Numbered from the stretch's first letter, positions 1 through 8,484 are shown. The stretch is 64,000 nt of DNA from Promicromonospora iranensis (GCF_028994805.1 NZ_JAJQQP010000015.1:62001-126000); one strand, 5' to 3'. Program-made: numbers and translations. Notes: generated by a model from the sequence alone, not told the origin.

Positions 1-360
1 ATCCGCGAGACCGACTGGGACTCGGACGCCTACCTCCCGGAGAACCTGCAGGACCAGAACCAGCAGGACTTCTCCGAGGACATGGCGACCCACCAGCGCT
101 TCAGCGAGGCGGTGGCCGCGATGGGCGTCAGGATCACCGAGAGCAACGCCCTGCAGAACGCCAAGTACGGCGGGTGGGTGGTGCCGGGCAGGGACGGCGC
201 CGAACCTGTCTACACCGACGCACCGTTCACGGACACCAACGAAGTGATCACCGGCTACTACATCGTCGAGTGCGACGAGGCCACGGCACGCAAGATCGCT
301 GCGCTCGTGCCCAGCGGCAACGTGGTCGAGTGGCGCAAGGTCATGACTTTCGGTTCCTGA
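1..360 (+). CDS. YCII/DGPF-domain protein, 5' end outside window
   Basis: The frame is open from base 1 to the TGA at 358-360, giving 119 visible residues; the true start lies to the left. The C-terminal part has the small alpha/beta look of YCII-related (DGPF) proteins, with a VVPGRDGAEPVYTDAPF segment followed by GYYIVECDEATARKIAAL. In actinobacteria such proteins are typically encoded directly before an ECF sigma factor of the ECF42 type, which is what follows here: the stop codon abuts the GTG of the sigma gene. The catalytic or ligand-binding role of these proteins is unknown. An ATG at 82 is in frame, but the coding character continues upstream of it. Confidence 0.8.
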   Translation: MRETDWDSDAYLPENLQDQNQQDFSEDMATHQRFSEAVAAMGVRITESNALQNAKYGGWVVPGRDGAEPVYTDAPFTDTNEVITGYYIVECDEATARKIAALVPSGNVVEWRKVMTFGS

Positions 361-1650
361 GTGCCGATCGACCCCGCGGCGTTCCGCACCGCCTGGCCCC
401 AGGTGGTGCGGTCGCTCGCCGTGACCACGCGCAGCCTGGACAGCGGTGAGGAGTACGCCGCCGAGGCGTTCGCGCGCGCCGCGGCCCAGCCCGACGGCGC
501 TATCGACGACCTGGTCGGCTGGTGCGTCCAGGTCGGGCGCCGCACGTGGCTCGACGCTGTACGCCACCAGGCGGTGTTCGCGCGGCTCCAGCCCCAGATC
601 GCTCGCTCGGAGGTGGCTGCCGTGGACGTGCCGACCGAGCCGGGCGCGCCCGGCGGCGCGCTCGACGACCGGCTCGCGCTGCTCTTCGTCGCGTGCGACG
701 ACGCCCTCGCCCCTGGCGCGCAGCTGGTCCTCGCCATGCGGGTGGTCTGCGGTCTCACGATCCGGCAGATCGCGGCCCACCTCGGCATCGCGGAGGCGAC
801 CGCTGCCGCGCGGCTCACCCGGGCCAAGACGGCGCTGGCGCGGGCCCGCGGCGAGTTCGCGGTGCCCGACGGCGCCGCACGCGACGCGCGGCTGCCCGTC
901 GTGCTCGCGTGCGTCGCGGGCCTGTTCACCGTGGGGCAACGGGACGTGCTCGAGCCCGTCGACGCCACGCAGGACCCTGCCCGTGACGCGCTGACGCTCG
1001 CCGAGGCGCTCGTCGCGGAGTACCCGGACGATCCCGAGGTGCTCGGCCTGCGCGCCGTGTGCCGCCTCGGCCTGGCGCGCCGCCCCGGCCGCGTGCGCGA
1101 CGGCGTCGCGCTCACCCTCGACGAGGTGGACCGGTCGGCGTGGGACCAGCGGCTGCTGTCGGCCGGCCTGGACGACGCCACGGCAGCGATCACCGGCGGT
1201 GCGAGTACCGCCGGAGCACACACCGGGAATCCCGGCCGCTTCACCCTGGAGGCTGCCATCTCCGGGGTGCACGCCGCGGCGCGTGATGCCGCGGACACCG
1301 ACTGGAACCGCCTGGCCCAGCTCTACGACGCGCTGCTGCACGTCTGGCCGTCCCCGGCGACCCGCGTCGCGCGCCTCGTCGTGCTCGGCCGGCTCGCTCT
1401 GCGAGCGAATTCTGGTGACGGTGGGGGTGACGGTGTGGGTGACGCCAGGAACCCGGGACCGATCGAGCGCGAGCTCGAGGAGCTGGTCGCCGACGGGCCG
1501 CCGTACGCCGCCCGGGACGCCAGCCTCGCCCTGGCCGACCTCGCCCGGCAGACCGGCCGGACCGACGAGGCGGCAGCCCGCTACCGTGAGCTGCTGGACG
1601 TGATTCCGGCCGGCCCGCTGCGCGAGTTCTGCCGCAGGCACGCCGGGTAG
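361..1650 (+). CDS. ECF RNA polymerase sigma factor with long C-terminal domain (ECF42-like)
   Basis: The gene starts at GTG immediately after the stop of the YCII gene, so the two are probably co-translated. The 429-residue product begins with a sigma-70 region 2 segment (about residues 15-75). Region 4 follows at about 110-165, with a helix-turn-helix reading LTIRQIAAHLGIAEATAAARL. The rest (about 180-420) is an extended TPR-like C-terminal domain as found in ECF42 sigma factors (DUF6596 type). These factors have no anti-sigma gene beside them; the C-terminal domain is thought to control activity, and the targets commonly include the neighbouring DGPF gene. Size and partner fit this family well; the inducing signal is not visible. 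Confidence 0.88.
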   Translation: MPIDPAAFRTAWPQVVRSLAVTTRSLDSGEEYAAEAFARAAAQPDGAIDDLVGWCVQVGRRTWLDAVRHQAVFARLQPQIARSEVAAVDVPTEPGAPGGALDDRLALLFVACDDALAPGAQLVLAMRVVCGLTIRQIAAHLGIAEATAAARLTRAKTALARARGEFAVPDGAARDARLPVVLACVAGLFTVGQRDVLEPVDATQDPARDALTLAEALVAEYPDDPEVLGLRAVCRLGLARRPGRVRDGVALTLDEVDRSAWDQRLLSAGLDDATAAITGGASTAGAHTGNPGRFTLEAAISGVHAAARDAADTDWNRLAQLYDALLHVWPSPATRVARLVVLGRLALRANSGDGGGDGVGDARNPGPIERELEELVADGPPYAARDASLALADLARQTGRTDEAAARYRELLDVIPAGPLREFCRRHAG

Positions 1651-1680
1651 GTGTCTGGCGTCGGTCCCTGACTGCAGGAC

Positions 1681-1798
1681 GAGTTCGGTCCGTTGCACGA
1701 CCGGCACGCTGAGATCGGTCCTTTGCTCTGAGATCGGTCAGTTGACTGACCGATCTCAGAGCAACTGACCGAAGTCGCTGAGTTCGGTCCGTTGCACG
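1681..1798. repeat. Cluster of 15-19 bp direct and inverted repeats around a 40-bp palindrome
   Basis: The 247-base gap between the sigma gene and the GNAT gene contains a dense repeat. A 19-base unit (GAGTTCGGTCCGTTGCACG) occurs at 1681-1699 and again at 1780-1798. Between them, 1724-1742 and 1745-1763 form a perfect inverted repeat with 19-base arms and a 2-base centre. Related units of the form GA(G/C)(A/T)TCGGTC(A/C)(G/T)TTG occur about six times, on both strands. Possible roles are a transcription terminator, a REP-like element or a multi-site operator for the sigma factor; nothing here decides between them. Confidence 0.75.
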
Positions 1799-1835
1799 GA
1801 ACCTGCGCGGGGCGCTCGACCAGACCCCTGCCCGC

Positions 1836-1871
1836 ATTTCCCTCGGGCACTGTATTTCCCTCGGGCACTGT
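1836..1871. repeat. Perfect 18-bp tandem duplication
   Basis: ATTTCCCTCGGGCACTGT occurs twice back to back (1836-1853 and 1854-1871), ending 26 bases before the GNAT start codon. It lies in the presumed promoter/leader of the GNAT gene. Confidence 0.85.
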
Positions 1872-1897
1872 CAGTGTCCGGTGGTTGACTCCCTCCC

Positions 1898-2350
1898 ATG
1901 AACGACGACTCGACCTACGAGTTCTCCAGCGATCCCGACCGCATCGACGCCACACGCGTGCACGAGCTGGTGTCCCGGCACACCTACTGGGCCAAGGACC
2001 GCCCGCGCGAGGTGATGGACGCCGCGATCGCGGGTTCCCGGCCCTATGGCGTCTTCCGCCGCGACACGGGTGAGCAGGTAGCGTTCGCGCGGGTCGTGAC
2101 GGACGGCGCGACGTTCGCCTGGCTCGCCGACGTCATCGTCGATCCTGCGATGCGCGGCCAGGGCATCGGCAAGCTTCTGGTCGGCGGCGTCGTCGAGGAC
2201 ATCGAGCCGCTCGGGCTGCGCCGTACGCTCCTCGCCACCGCCGACGCGCACGGCCTCTACGAGCAGTTCGGCTGGGCGCCGGTCGATGATGGGTACACGT
2301 GGATGGAACGCCGAGGTCCGGGAGCCCGCCCCAAGGAGGCAGTCGCATGA
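1898..2350 (+). CDS. GNAT family N-acetyltransferase
   Basis: This 150-residue protein has the compact GNAT fold. The acetyl-CoA binding motif A is IVDPAMRGQGIGKLLVGGV (about residues 79-97), preceded by a beta strand (VAFARVVTDGATFAWLADV) and followed by a C-terminal segment with YEQFGWAPV. It most resembles small stand-alone acetyltransferases of unknown acceptor. The ATG at 1898 is the only convincing start. The stop overlaps the ATG of the macro-domain gene (ATGA), so the two genes are translationally coupled. Confidence 0.85.
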   Translation: MNDDSTYEFSSDPDRIDATRVHELVSRHTYWAKDRPREVMDAAIAGSRPYGVFRRDTGEQVAFARVVTDGATFAWLADVIVDPAMRGQGIGKLLVGGVVEDIEPLGLRRTLLATADAHGLYEQFGWAPVDDGYTWMERRGPGARPKEAVA

Positions 2351-2874
2351 GCATGTCCGTCGAGATCGGTGACCTGACCCGCGTGGAGGTCGACGCGGTG
2401 GTCAACGCCGCGAACTCCATGCTCCTCGGTGGCGGCGGGGTCGACGGCGCCATCCATGCCGCAGCCGGCCCGCGCCTGCTCGAAGCGTGCCGGCGCCTGC
2501 GGAACACCACCCACCGGGACGGCCTCGAGGTCGGCGACGCCGTCGCCACACCGGCGTTCGACCTGCCGGCCTCCTGGGTGATCCACACCGTCGGGCCGAA
2601 CCTGCACCGTGGACAGGACGATCCCGCCCGGCTGGCATCGTGCTTCGCCCGGTCGCTCGACGTCGCCGCCGAGCTGGACGTGCGGTCGATCGCCTTCCCG
2701 GCCGTGAGCGCGGGTGCCTACGGCTGGCCGATCACGGATGTCGCCCGTATCGCCGTCATGACCTCTCGTGGCTGGCTCGCCGAGCATCCGGAGGCCAGCC
2801 CGCAGGACGTGCGGTTCGTGGTTCTCGACGAGCGGGCGCGCGACGTGTTCGACGCGGCGCTGGGCATGGCCTGA
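2347..2874 (+). CDS. Macro-domain protein (probable O-acetyl-ADP-ribose deacetylase)
   Basis: The 175-residue product is a single macro domain. The N-terminal VDAVVNAANSMLLGGGGVDGAIHAAAG contains the ADP-ribose-binding NAAN and GGGGVDGAIH elements that mark MacroD-type hydrolases. AFPAVSAGAYGWP supplies the second phosphate-binding loop. Such enzymes remove ADP-ribose from acidic residues or deacetylate O-acetyl-ADP-ribose. The start was set at ATG 2347, which overlaps the GNAT stop and has a GGAGG at 2335-2339; ATG 2353 is an alternative. The operon with an acetyltransferase suggests linked acetyl/ADP-ribosyl metabolism, but that is inference. Confidence 0.88.
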   Translation: MSMSVEIGDLTRVEVDAVVNAANSMLLGGGGVDGAIHAAAGPRLLEACRRLRNTTHRDGLEVGDAVATPAFDLPASWVIHTVGPNLHRGQDDPARLASCFARSLDVAAELDVRSIAFPAVSAGAYGWPITDVARIAVMTSRGWLAEHPEASPQDVRFVVLDERARDVFDAALGMA

Positions 2875-2919
2875 CGGTCGAACGCGCTCGCCGGCCGCTC
2901 ACCCGCCCACGGCCAGCGC

Positions 2920-3423
2920 TCAGAGCTCCTTGCCGTACCAGTGCTCCGCGTACTGAGCGCGCGTGTAGGGCTCGATCTCGGAGTAGCCGAGGCGCTGGTA
3001 GAGCGCTCGCGCTGCGACGAAGTCGGACCGGGTCTCCAGGACCATGCGGGTCGCCCCGAGGCGCCGGGCCTGCTCCTCGGCCGCCTGGACGAGGACGGCC
3101 GCGCCGCCGGTGCCCCGGAACTCCGGGCGCAGGAAGACGCGCTTCAGCTCGGCCCGTCCGTCGTCGAGCAGGCGGACGCCGGCCATGCCCGCCGCCGCAC
3201 CGTCGCGCCGGGCGATGACCAACGCGCCGCGGGGCGGCACGAGCTCGGTGCCCGGGTCGGCGGCGATCTCCCGTTCCAGCTCCTCCGGGTCGGTGCGGCG
3301 GTTCTCCGTCAGGAGGTACCAGCTGTCGCTCATGTGCGTGTAGCACTCGCGCCAGAGGGCGCCGGCGTCGGGCGAGTCGAACCGTTCGGGTGCGACGGTC
3401 CAGGTGTCGTTCACGGTGGTCAC
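2920..3423 (-). CDS. GNAT family N-acetyltransferase
   Basis: The C-terminal 160 residues form a clear GNAT domain: LKRVFLRPEFRGTGGAAVLVQAAEEQARRLG is motif A and YQRLGYSEIEPY is the C-terminal strand. The start is uncertain. GTG at 3423 gives 167 residues and GTG at 3414 gives 164. The open frame extends further upstream, but that part is antisense to the response-regulator gene and is unlikely to be coding. It is convergent with the macro-domain gene, with 45 bases between their stops. The acceptor substrate is not predictable. Confidence 0.8.
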   Translation of the reverse strand: MTTVNDTWTVAPERFDSPDAGALWRECYTHMSDSWYLLTENRRTDPEELEREIAADPGTELVPPRGALVIARRDGAAAGMAGVRLLDDGRAELKRVFLRPEFRGTGGAAVLVQAAEEQARRLGATRMVLETRSDFVAARALYQRLGYSEIEPYTRAQYAEHWYGKEL

Positions 3424-3506
3424 CGTCGCTGTTCTACGCGGCGCCGTCAGCGACGTCCAGCGCATTGCGCCGTCCGGGCCACGGGCGTCGGCCGACCGGG
3501 CGTCCG

Positions 3507-4175
3507 TCAGGTCGGTCGCGCCCGGGGCGAGACGAGCCCGGACTGGTAGGCGAGCACGACGAGCTGGGCGCGGTCGCGGGCGTGCAGCTTGGTCATCGCG
3601 CGGCTCACGTGAGTCTTCGCCGTGGTCGGGCTGAGCACCATGCGCTCGGCGATCTCGTCGTTGCTGAGCCCGTGCGCGACCAGCGCCACCACCTCGCGCT
3701 CCCGGTGGGTGAGGAGGTCGAGGTCGGGCGAGGAGAGCAGGTCCGGCGGCCGCGCCACGAACTCGCTGATCAGCTGCCGGGTGACCGACGGCGACAGCAG
3801 GGCGTCCCCCCGCTTGACCACCCGCAGCGCCTGCAGGAGGCTCGCCGGGTCGGTGTCCTTGAGCAGGAACCCCGCGGCGCCCGCGCGCAGGGCGCGGAAC
3901 ACGTGCTCGTCCAGGCCGTAGTTGGTCAGCATCACCACCCGCACGTCGCACAGCCGGTCGTCCTGGACGATGCGGCGCGTCGCCTCGATGCCGTCCAGCA
4001 CCGGCATCTGCACGTCCATCAGCACGATGTCGGGCCGGTGCTCGACAGCTGCCGCGACCCCCTCGTCACCGTCTCCCGCCTCGGCCAGGACGCTGAGGCC
4101 GGCCTCGCTGTCCAGCAGCGCGCGGATCCCCGAGCGGATCAGGTGCTGGTCGTCCACGATGACCACCGAGATCAC
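3507..4175 (-). CDS. NarL/FixJ-type response regulator
   Basis: The 222-residue protein has an N-terminal receiver domain (residues 1-120) with acidic pocket D8/D9, phospho-acceptor D54 in VLMDVQMP, T84 and K106 in LLKD. A LuxR-type helix-turn-helix follows at about 150-210 (LTHREREVVALVAHGLSNDEIAERM). The start codon overlaps the stop of the sensor kinase (ATGA at 4172-4175), so kinase and regulator form one operon. The pair faces away from the FAD oxidase/ABC exporter operon, the usual arrangement when such a regulator controls an adjacent efflux operon. Confidence 0.93.
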   Translation of the reverse strand: MISVVIVDDQHLIRSGIRALLDSEAGLSVLAEAGDGDEGVAAAVEHRPDIVLMDVQMPVLDGIEATRRIVQDDRLCDVRVVMLTNYGLDEHVFRALRAGAAGFLLKDTDPASLLQALRVVKRGDALLSPSVTRQLISEFVARPPDLLSSPDLDLLTHREREVVALVAHGLSNDEIAERMVLSPTTAKTHVSRAMTKLHARDRAQLVVLAYQSGLVSPRARPT

Positions 4176-4975
4176 GGGCGGTCCCCACCCGACGGCCCGG
4201 CGTGCGCCCCGTCCGACGGCACCGTCGGCAGCTCGGCCACCACCGAGAACCCCTTCGTCGGCCCAGGGCCCGCGTTCAGGAGTCCGCCCAGGGCGGCGAC
4301 CCGCTCCCGCATGCCGATCAGCCCGTGGCCCGGCACCGGCGCGGTCCGGGGCGCGAAACCGTCGTCGTCGACCTGCACGGTCAGCCGGCCGACGCCGTAG
4401 GTGAGCCGGACCGTCGCCGTCGCCTCGCCGGCATGCCTGCTGACGTTGGTCAGCGACTCCTGGACCACGCGGTAGGCCGCCTGGTCGACGTCGGCGGGGA
4501 GCGGCCGGACCGCCCCCTCGACGCCGACCGTGATCGGCAGACCGGACGATCGCGCGCGGTCGACCAGCGCGGGCAGCCGGTCGAGGCCCGCGCCGCCACC
4601 ATCGTCGTCGCGCCGCAGGGTGTCCAGGGTCGACCGGAGCTCCCGCGCCGCGTCGGTGCTGGCCTCCTGGATGGCGAGCAGCGCGGCGGCGGGCTCCTCC
4701 CCGCGCTTGCGGGCAAGGTGCGCCGCCACGCCCACCTGCACGTTGATCACCGAGATGCTGTGCGTCAGCGAGTCGTGCAGCTCGCGCGCGATGTACAGGC
4801 GCTCCTCGACGGCCCGCCGGCGGGCGGCCTCCTCACGGGTGCGCTCCGCGTCGTCCGCCCGCTGCTCGACGGCGCGCACGTGCGCCTGCCACAGCACGAA
4901 CGTGACTGTCGCGACGGCCGCGGTCGCGAACCAGCCCGCTGCGTAGAACCGGCGCCAGCCCTGATCAGTCCGCAT
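4172..4975 (-). CDS. Two-component sensor histidine kinase, short N-terminus
   Basis: The product (267 residues) is a HisKA_3-type kinase. It has one N-terminal membrane segment (about residues 12-28), a short coiled region, and the phospho-acceptor H67 in ARELHDSLTHSISVI. The HATPase domain carries VVQESLTNVSRHA, the DDDGF box and GHGLIGMRERVAALGG. Relatives usually carry four or more membrane helices before the H-box. Here only one is encoded from ATG 4975, although the frame stays open about 160 bases further upstream without a good start. The sensor is therefore either truncated or naturally minimal. Confidence 0.9.
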   Translation of the reverse strand: MRTDQGWRRFYAAGWFATAAVATVTFVLWQAHVRAVEQRADDAERTREEAARRRAVEERLYIARELHDSLTHSISVINVQVGVAAHLARKRGEEPAAALLAIQEASTDAARELRSTLDTLRRDDDGGGAGLDRLPALVDRARSSGLPITVGVEGAVRPLPADVDQAAYRVVQESLTNVSRHAGEATATVRLTYGVGRLTVQVDDDGFAPRTAPVPGHGLIGMRERVAALGGLLNAGPGPTKGFSVVAELPTVPSDGAHAGPSGGDRP

Positions 4976-5151
4976 GGTCGCCGAGCCTATGGCGGGACGG
5001 CCGTCGTACGCATCCCCCGGTGGGAGTACTCCGGCGCTACTCCCTGGGAAGCAGCCCGGACGCCGCCCTGCGCCCGGTCGCGTAGCCGCAGGAGTCGCCC
5101 GCGGGACGACGAAAAACCCGCGTGTCCGGCGAAGGATCGGGCACTACCGAA

Positions 5152-5208
5152 CCGACCACCACCTGGCCGACCACCGCCTGGCCGACCACCGCCTGGCCGA
5201 CCACCACC
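5152..5208. repeat. 15-bp tandem repeat, about 3.8 copies
   Basis: Units of CCGACCACC(A/G)CCTGG run head to tail at 5152, 5167, 5182 and 5197 (last one partial) in the gap between the divergent kinase gene and the FAD oxidase. The array ends 23 bases before the GTG of the oxidase and lies where its promoter/leader should be. Copy number could vary by slippage. Confidence 0.8.
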
Positions 5209-5231
5209 GAACGACTACCGAGGAGTGACCG

Positions 5232-6659
5232 GTGACCCATCAGCCCCTGAGGAATGCGCCGAACGAGTCGCGCGAGCCCGGCCTGTCCGCCCTGGACGGC
5301 GACGTCCTGCTGCCCGGCGACGACGAGTACGCCGCCGCGGCGTCCACCTTCTTCGCGAGCGGGAAGCCCGCGCTCGTGGTCCGGCCGCGCGGCGCGGCAG
5401 GCGTCGCGGCCGCCGTCCGGCACGCGCGACGGGAGAGCCTCGCCCTCGCCGTCCGGTCCGGGGGCCACGGCCTCCTGGGCTCCGCCACGAACGACGACGG
5501 TCTGGTCCTGGACCTGGCTCACCTGGACTCGGTCGAGCTCGCCGGCCCCGATGTCTCCGCCGACCCCACGTCCACCAGCCCCACGAGCACCGGCAGCACG
5601 GGAAACCGCCTCGTCCGCATCGGCGCCGGCGCCACCTGGGGCAAGGTCATGCGCACCCTCGACCCGCACGGCCTCGGCCTCACCGCCGGCGACACGGCGG
5701 GGGTCGGGGTCGGCGGGCTGACGCTCGGCGGCGGGATCGGCTGGCTGGTCCGCAGGCACGGCCTCGCGATCGACCACCTCGTGGCGGCCCATGTGGTCAC
5801 CGCCGACGGCCGCCTGCTGAAGGCCTCGGCGGACCACCACGCCGACCTGTTCTGGGCGATCCGCGGCGGCGGCGGCAACTTCGGCGTGGTCGTCGGCTTC
5901 GACTTCGTCGCCGGACCGGTGCCGCTGGTGCACTTCGGCACCCTCACCTACCGGCCTGACGACCCAGCGCGCCTCGTCACGGCCTGGCGCGACCACATGC
6001 GCACCGCTCCCGAGTCCCTGACCAGCACCCTCGCGCTGGTCCCGCCGATGTTCGGCGGCTCGGCGAAGGCCACCGTGACGCTCTGCTACACGGACGACGC
6101 CGCCGGCCCGCTACGCGCGATCGGCCCGCTGCGGGCCATCGGCGAGGTGCTGGACGACGACGTCCGCGTGGTCCGGTACGCCGACGTCCTCGCGGACGCG
6201 CACCGGCCGCCGGGCGGGCGCCTGCTGTCCCGCAACACGCTCGTGCCCACCCTGGACGACGCCGTCATCGACGCCGCCGTGGCCGCCTATCGGAGCGGCA
6301 GCTCGACGGTGCTGCGGAGCCTCGGCGGCGCGTTCGGGCGGGTGCCCGCCGACGCCACCGCGTTCGCGCACCGCGACGCCGAGGCGATGATCATCTGCGC
6401 CGCCTTCCTCCCCGGGGACGCCACGGCGGCCGGCGCCGATGCGGACGACGACACCGTGCCACCCGGGTGGGCCGACGTCGCCCGGCACGGGACCGGCGTC
6501 TACCTCAACTTCCAGAGCTCGGACACGCCCGCCGACGTCGCGACCGCCTACCCGCCACGGACCCACGCCCGCCTCGCGGCGATCAAGCGCAGGTACGACC
6601 CCACGAACGTCTTCGGCCGCGGCCACAACATCGCGCCGGCGGAAGGGGCGGACCAGTGA
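5232..6659 (+). CDS. FAD-linked oxidoreductase (berberine-bridge-enzyme type)
   Basis: The 475-residue protein has a PCMH-type FAD-binding domain at about residues 45-235. The conserved RSGGHG holds H79, the position at which flavin is usually covalently attached. GVGVGGLTLGGGIGWLVRRHG (about 155-175) and RGGGGNFGVVVGF follow. The C-terminal BBE segment ends with RRYDPTNVFGRGHNI. Family members oxidise alcohols or sugars or close rings in secondary metabolism; the substrate here is unknown. The GTG start has AGGAG at 5221-5225. It overlaps the ABC ATPase by GTGA, so enzyme and exporter are one operon. Confidence 0.9.
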   Translation: MTHQPLRNAPNESREPGLSALDGDVLLPGDDEYAAAASTFFASGKPALVVRPRGAAGVAAAVRHARRESLALAVRSGGHGLLGSATNDDGLVLDLAHLDSVELAGPDVSADPTSTSPTSTGSTGNRLVRIGAGATWGKVMRTLDPHGLGLTAGDTAGVGVGGLTLGGGIGWLVRRHGLAIDHLVAAHVVTADGRLLKASADHHADLFWAIRGGGGNFGVVVGFDFVAGPVPLVHFGTLTYRPDDPARLVTAWRDHMRTAPESLTSTLALVPPMFGGSAKATVTLCYTDDAAGPLRAIGPLRAIGEVLDDDVRVVRYADVLADAHRPPGGRLLSRNTLVPTLDDAVIDAAVAAYRSGSSTVLRSLGGAFGRVPADATAFAHRDAEAMIICAAFLPGDATAAGADADDDTVPPGWADVARHGTGVYLNFQSSDTPADVATAYPPRTHARLAAIKRRYDPTNVFGRGHNIAPAEGADQ

Positions 6660-7663
6660 CCTACGCGTTCGAGGCCGAGGGCCTGGTGAAGCGCTACGGG
6701 CGCACGACGGCGCTCGCCGGGATCGACCTGCGCGCGCGCCGCGGGACGGTGCTGGGCGTGCTGGGGCCGAACGGCGCCGGCAAGACGACGGCGATCCAGA
6801 TCCTGGCGACCCTGCTCACGCCAGATGCGGGCCGTGCCACGGTGGGCGGGCTCGACGTCGTGCGTGACGCCGCGCGGGTGCGCCGCCTGATCGGGCTCAC
6901 CGGCCAGTACGCCACCGTCGACGAGGACCTCACCGGCGCCGAGAACCTGGTGCTCCTCGGCCGCCTGCTGGACCTGCCGCGCGCCGCCGCCCGGGCCCGC
7001 GCCACCGAGCTCCTGACCCAGGTCGGCCTGACCGACGCCGGCGGCCTGCGCGTCTCCGCCTACTCCGGGGGCATGCGGCGCCGACTCGACCTCGCCGCCG
7101 GCCTCATCGGCAGGCCCGAGATCGTGTTCCTCGACGAGCCGACCACCGGCCTCGACCCCGGCAAGCGGGAGGACCTGTGGTCCACGATCCGCTCCCTGGC
7201 GGACGAGGGCGCCACCGTGCTGCTCACCACCCAGTACCTCGAGGAGGCCGACGCCCTGGCCGACAAGATCACCGTGATCGACCACGGCAGGGTCATCGCG
7301 CACGACACCCCGGCCGGCCTCAAGCAGCTGGTGGGCGGCCGGACCGTCGTCGTGCGCCCGACCGACCCGGACCGGCTCGGTGCCGCCGCACGGGTCGTCG
7401 AGCGCGTCACCGGGCGGCCGGTCGAGCACCGGCACGGCGGCGCCCTGACCACACCGGTCGACACCGCGCGGGCCTTCACCGACATCGTGGGCGCCCTGGG
7501 CTCGGCCGGGATCGACGTCGCCGAGCTCGCGCTCCGGCTCCCCAGCCTCGACGAGGCGTTCCGCGGCCTGACCGGTGTGCCCGGCCCGGCCAGCCTGACC
7601 GCCGCGGCACGCACCACCACGCGCACCACCACGCGCACCGCCACGACGAGGGAGTCCGCATGA
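6656..7663 (+). CDS. DrrA-like ABC transporter ATP-binding protein
   Basis: This 335-residue ATPase starts at GTG 6656, overlapping the oxidase stop. Walker A is GPNGAGKTT (residues 37-45), the signature is YSGGMRRRLDLA (from 136) and Walker B is IVFLDEPT (from 156). The C-terminal extension of about 110 residues, with the RLPSLDEAF element, is typical of daunorubicin-resistance (DrrA) transporters. The very end is a threonine/arginine tail encoded by a short repeat. With the following permease it should form an exporter for a hydrophobic compound. Confidence 0.93.
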   Translation: MTYAFEAEGLVKRYGRTTALAGIDLRARRGTVLGVLGPNGAGKTTAIQILATLLTPDAGRATVGGLDVVRDAARVRRLIGLTGQYATVDEDLTGAENLVLLGRLLDLPRAAARARATELLTQVGLTDAGGLRVSAYSGGMRRRLDLAAGLIGRPEIVFLDEPTTGLDPGKREDLWSTIRSLADEGATVLLTTQYLEEADALADKITVIDHGRVIAHDTPAGLKQLVGGRTVVVRPTDPDRLGAAARVVERVTGRPVEHRHGGALTTPVDTARAFTDIVGALGSAGIDVAELALRLPSLDEAFRGLTGVPGPASLTAAARTTTRTTTRTATTRESA

Positions 7664-8484
7664 CCGAGACCATCACCCGCCCGGCCGGCGTCCGCCTTCC
7701 CGGCAGCCCGCGAGAGCCGCGGCCGTGGCCACTGCTCCGGCACGGCTGGGCGCTCGCCGGGCGCAGCCTCACCAAGACCCGGCGCAACCCCGGCATGCTC
7801 CTGGAGGCGCTGATCATGCCGGTCATCTTCCTGCTGATGTTCGTCTACCTCTTCGGTGGCGCCGTCAGCGGCTCGTCCCGGGAGTACCTCCAGTACGTCT
7901 TCCCGGGCGTGCTGGTGCTCACCACGATCTTGACCGGGCAGGTGTCGACCGGGGTCAGCATCGTCGTCGACATGAAGAAGGGCGTCTTCGACAGGTTCCG
8001 CAGCATGCCGATCGCCCGCTCCGCGCCGCTCCTGGGCTCGGTGCTGGCCGATACCGTCCGCTACCCGCTCGCGGTCGCGATGCTGTTCGGGCTCGCCCAC
8101 CTGCTCGGCTTCCGGGTCGAGACGGACCTGGCGTCCGCGCTGGCCGCGGTCGCGCTCACGATCGGGTTCGGCTTCGCGCTCAGCTGGCTCACGGTGCTGG
8201 TGGCCGTGCTGCTCCGGGACGAGAACATGGTCAGCTGGGTCGCGTTCCTCGTGCCGTTCCCCCTCGTCTTCGGCACCAGCATGGCGGCGCCCGCCGAGAC
8301 GATGCCCGACTGGCTGCAGGCCTGGGCCGAGGTCAACCCGGTGAGCCACGCGATCGACGCGAGCCGCGGGCTGCTGCTCGGCGGCCCCGTCACCGAGCCG
8401 GTGACGATGACCCTGCTGTGGGGCGGTGCCGCCCTCGTGGTCCTCGCCCCGCTGGCCGCATGGGCCTACCGGCGCCGCATGTGA
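7660..8484 (+). CDS. ABC-2 type permease (DrrB-like)
   Basis: This 274-residue membrane protein has about six transmembrane helices. The first follows the ALIMPVIFLLMFVYLFGGA segment, then come FPGVLVLTTIL, a long cytoplasmic loop with FDRFRSMPIARSAPLLG, and a C-terminal helix before YRRRM. This is the ABC-2/DrrB pattern. ATG 7660 overlaps the ATPase stop (ATGA). It completes a two-gene exporter; together with the oxidase and the divergent two-component system it resembles a self-contained resistance or secretion cassette. Confidence 0.92.
   Translation: MTETITRPAGVRLPGSPREPRPWPLLRHGWALAGRSLTKTRRNPGMLLEALIMPVIFLLMFVYLFGGAVSGSSREYLQYVFPGVLVLTTILTGQVSTGVSIVVDMKKGVFDRFRSMPIARSAPLLGSVLADTVRYPLAVAMLFGLAHLLGFRVETDLASALAAVALTIGFGFALSWLTVLVAVLLRDENMVSWVAFLVPFPLVFGTSMAAPAETMPDWLQAWAEVNPVSHAIDASRGLLLGGPVTEPVTMTLLWGGAALVVLAPLAAWAYRRRM

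Noticed and set aside
1681-1798. CRISPR or plasmid origin iterons
   Set aside because: Repeats lack unique regular spacers and there is no replication or Cas gene nearby.
5152-5208. Short CRISPR-like array
   Set aside because: The 15-base units are contiguous, without spacers, and no cas genes are near; it is a minisatellite.
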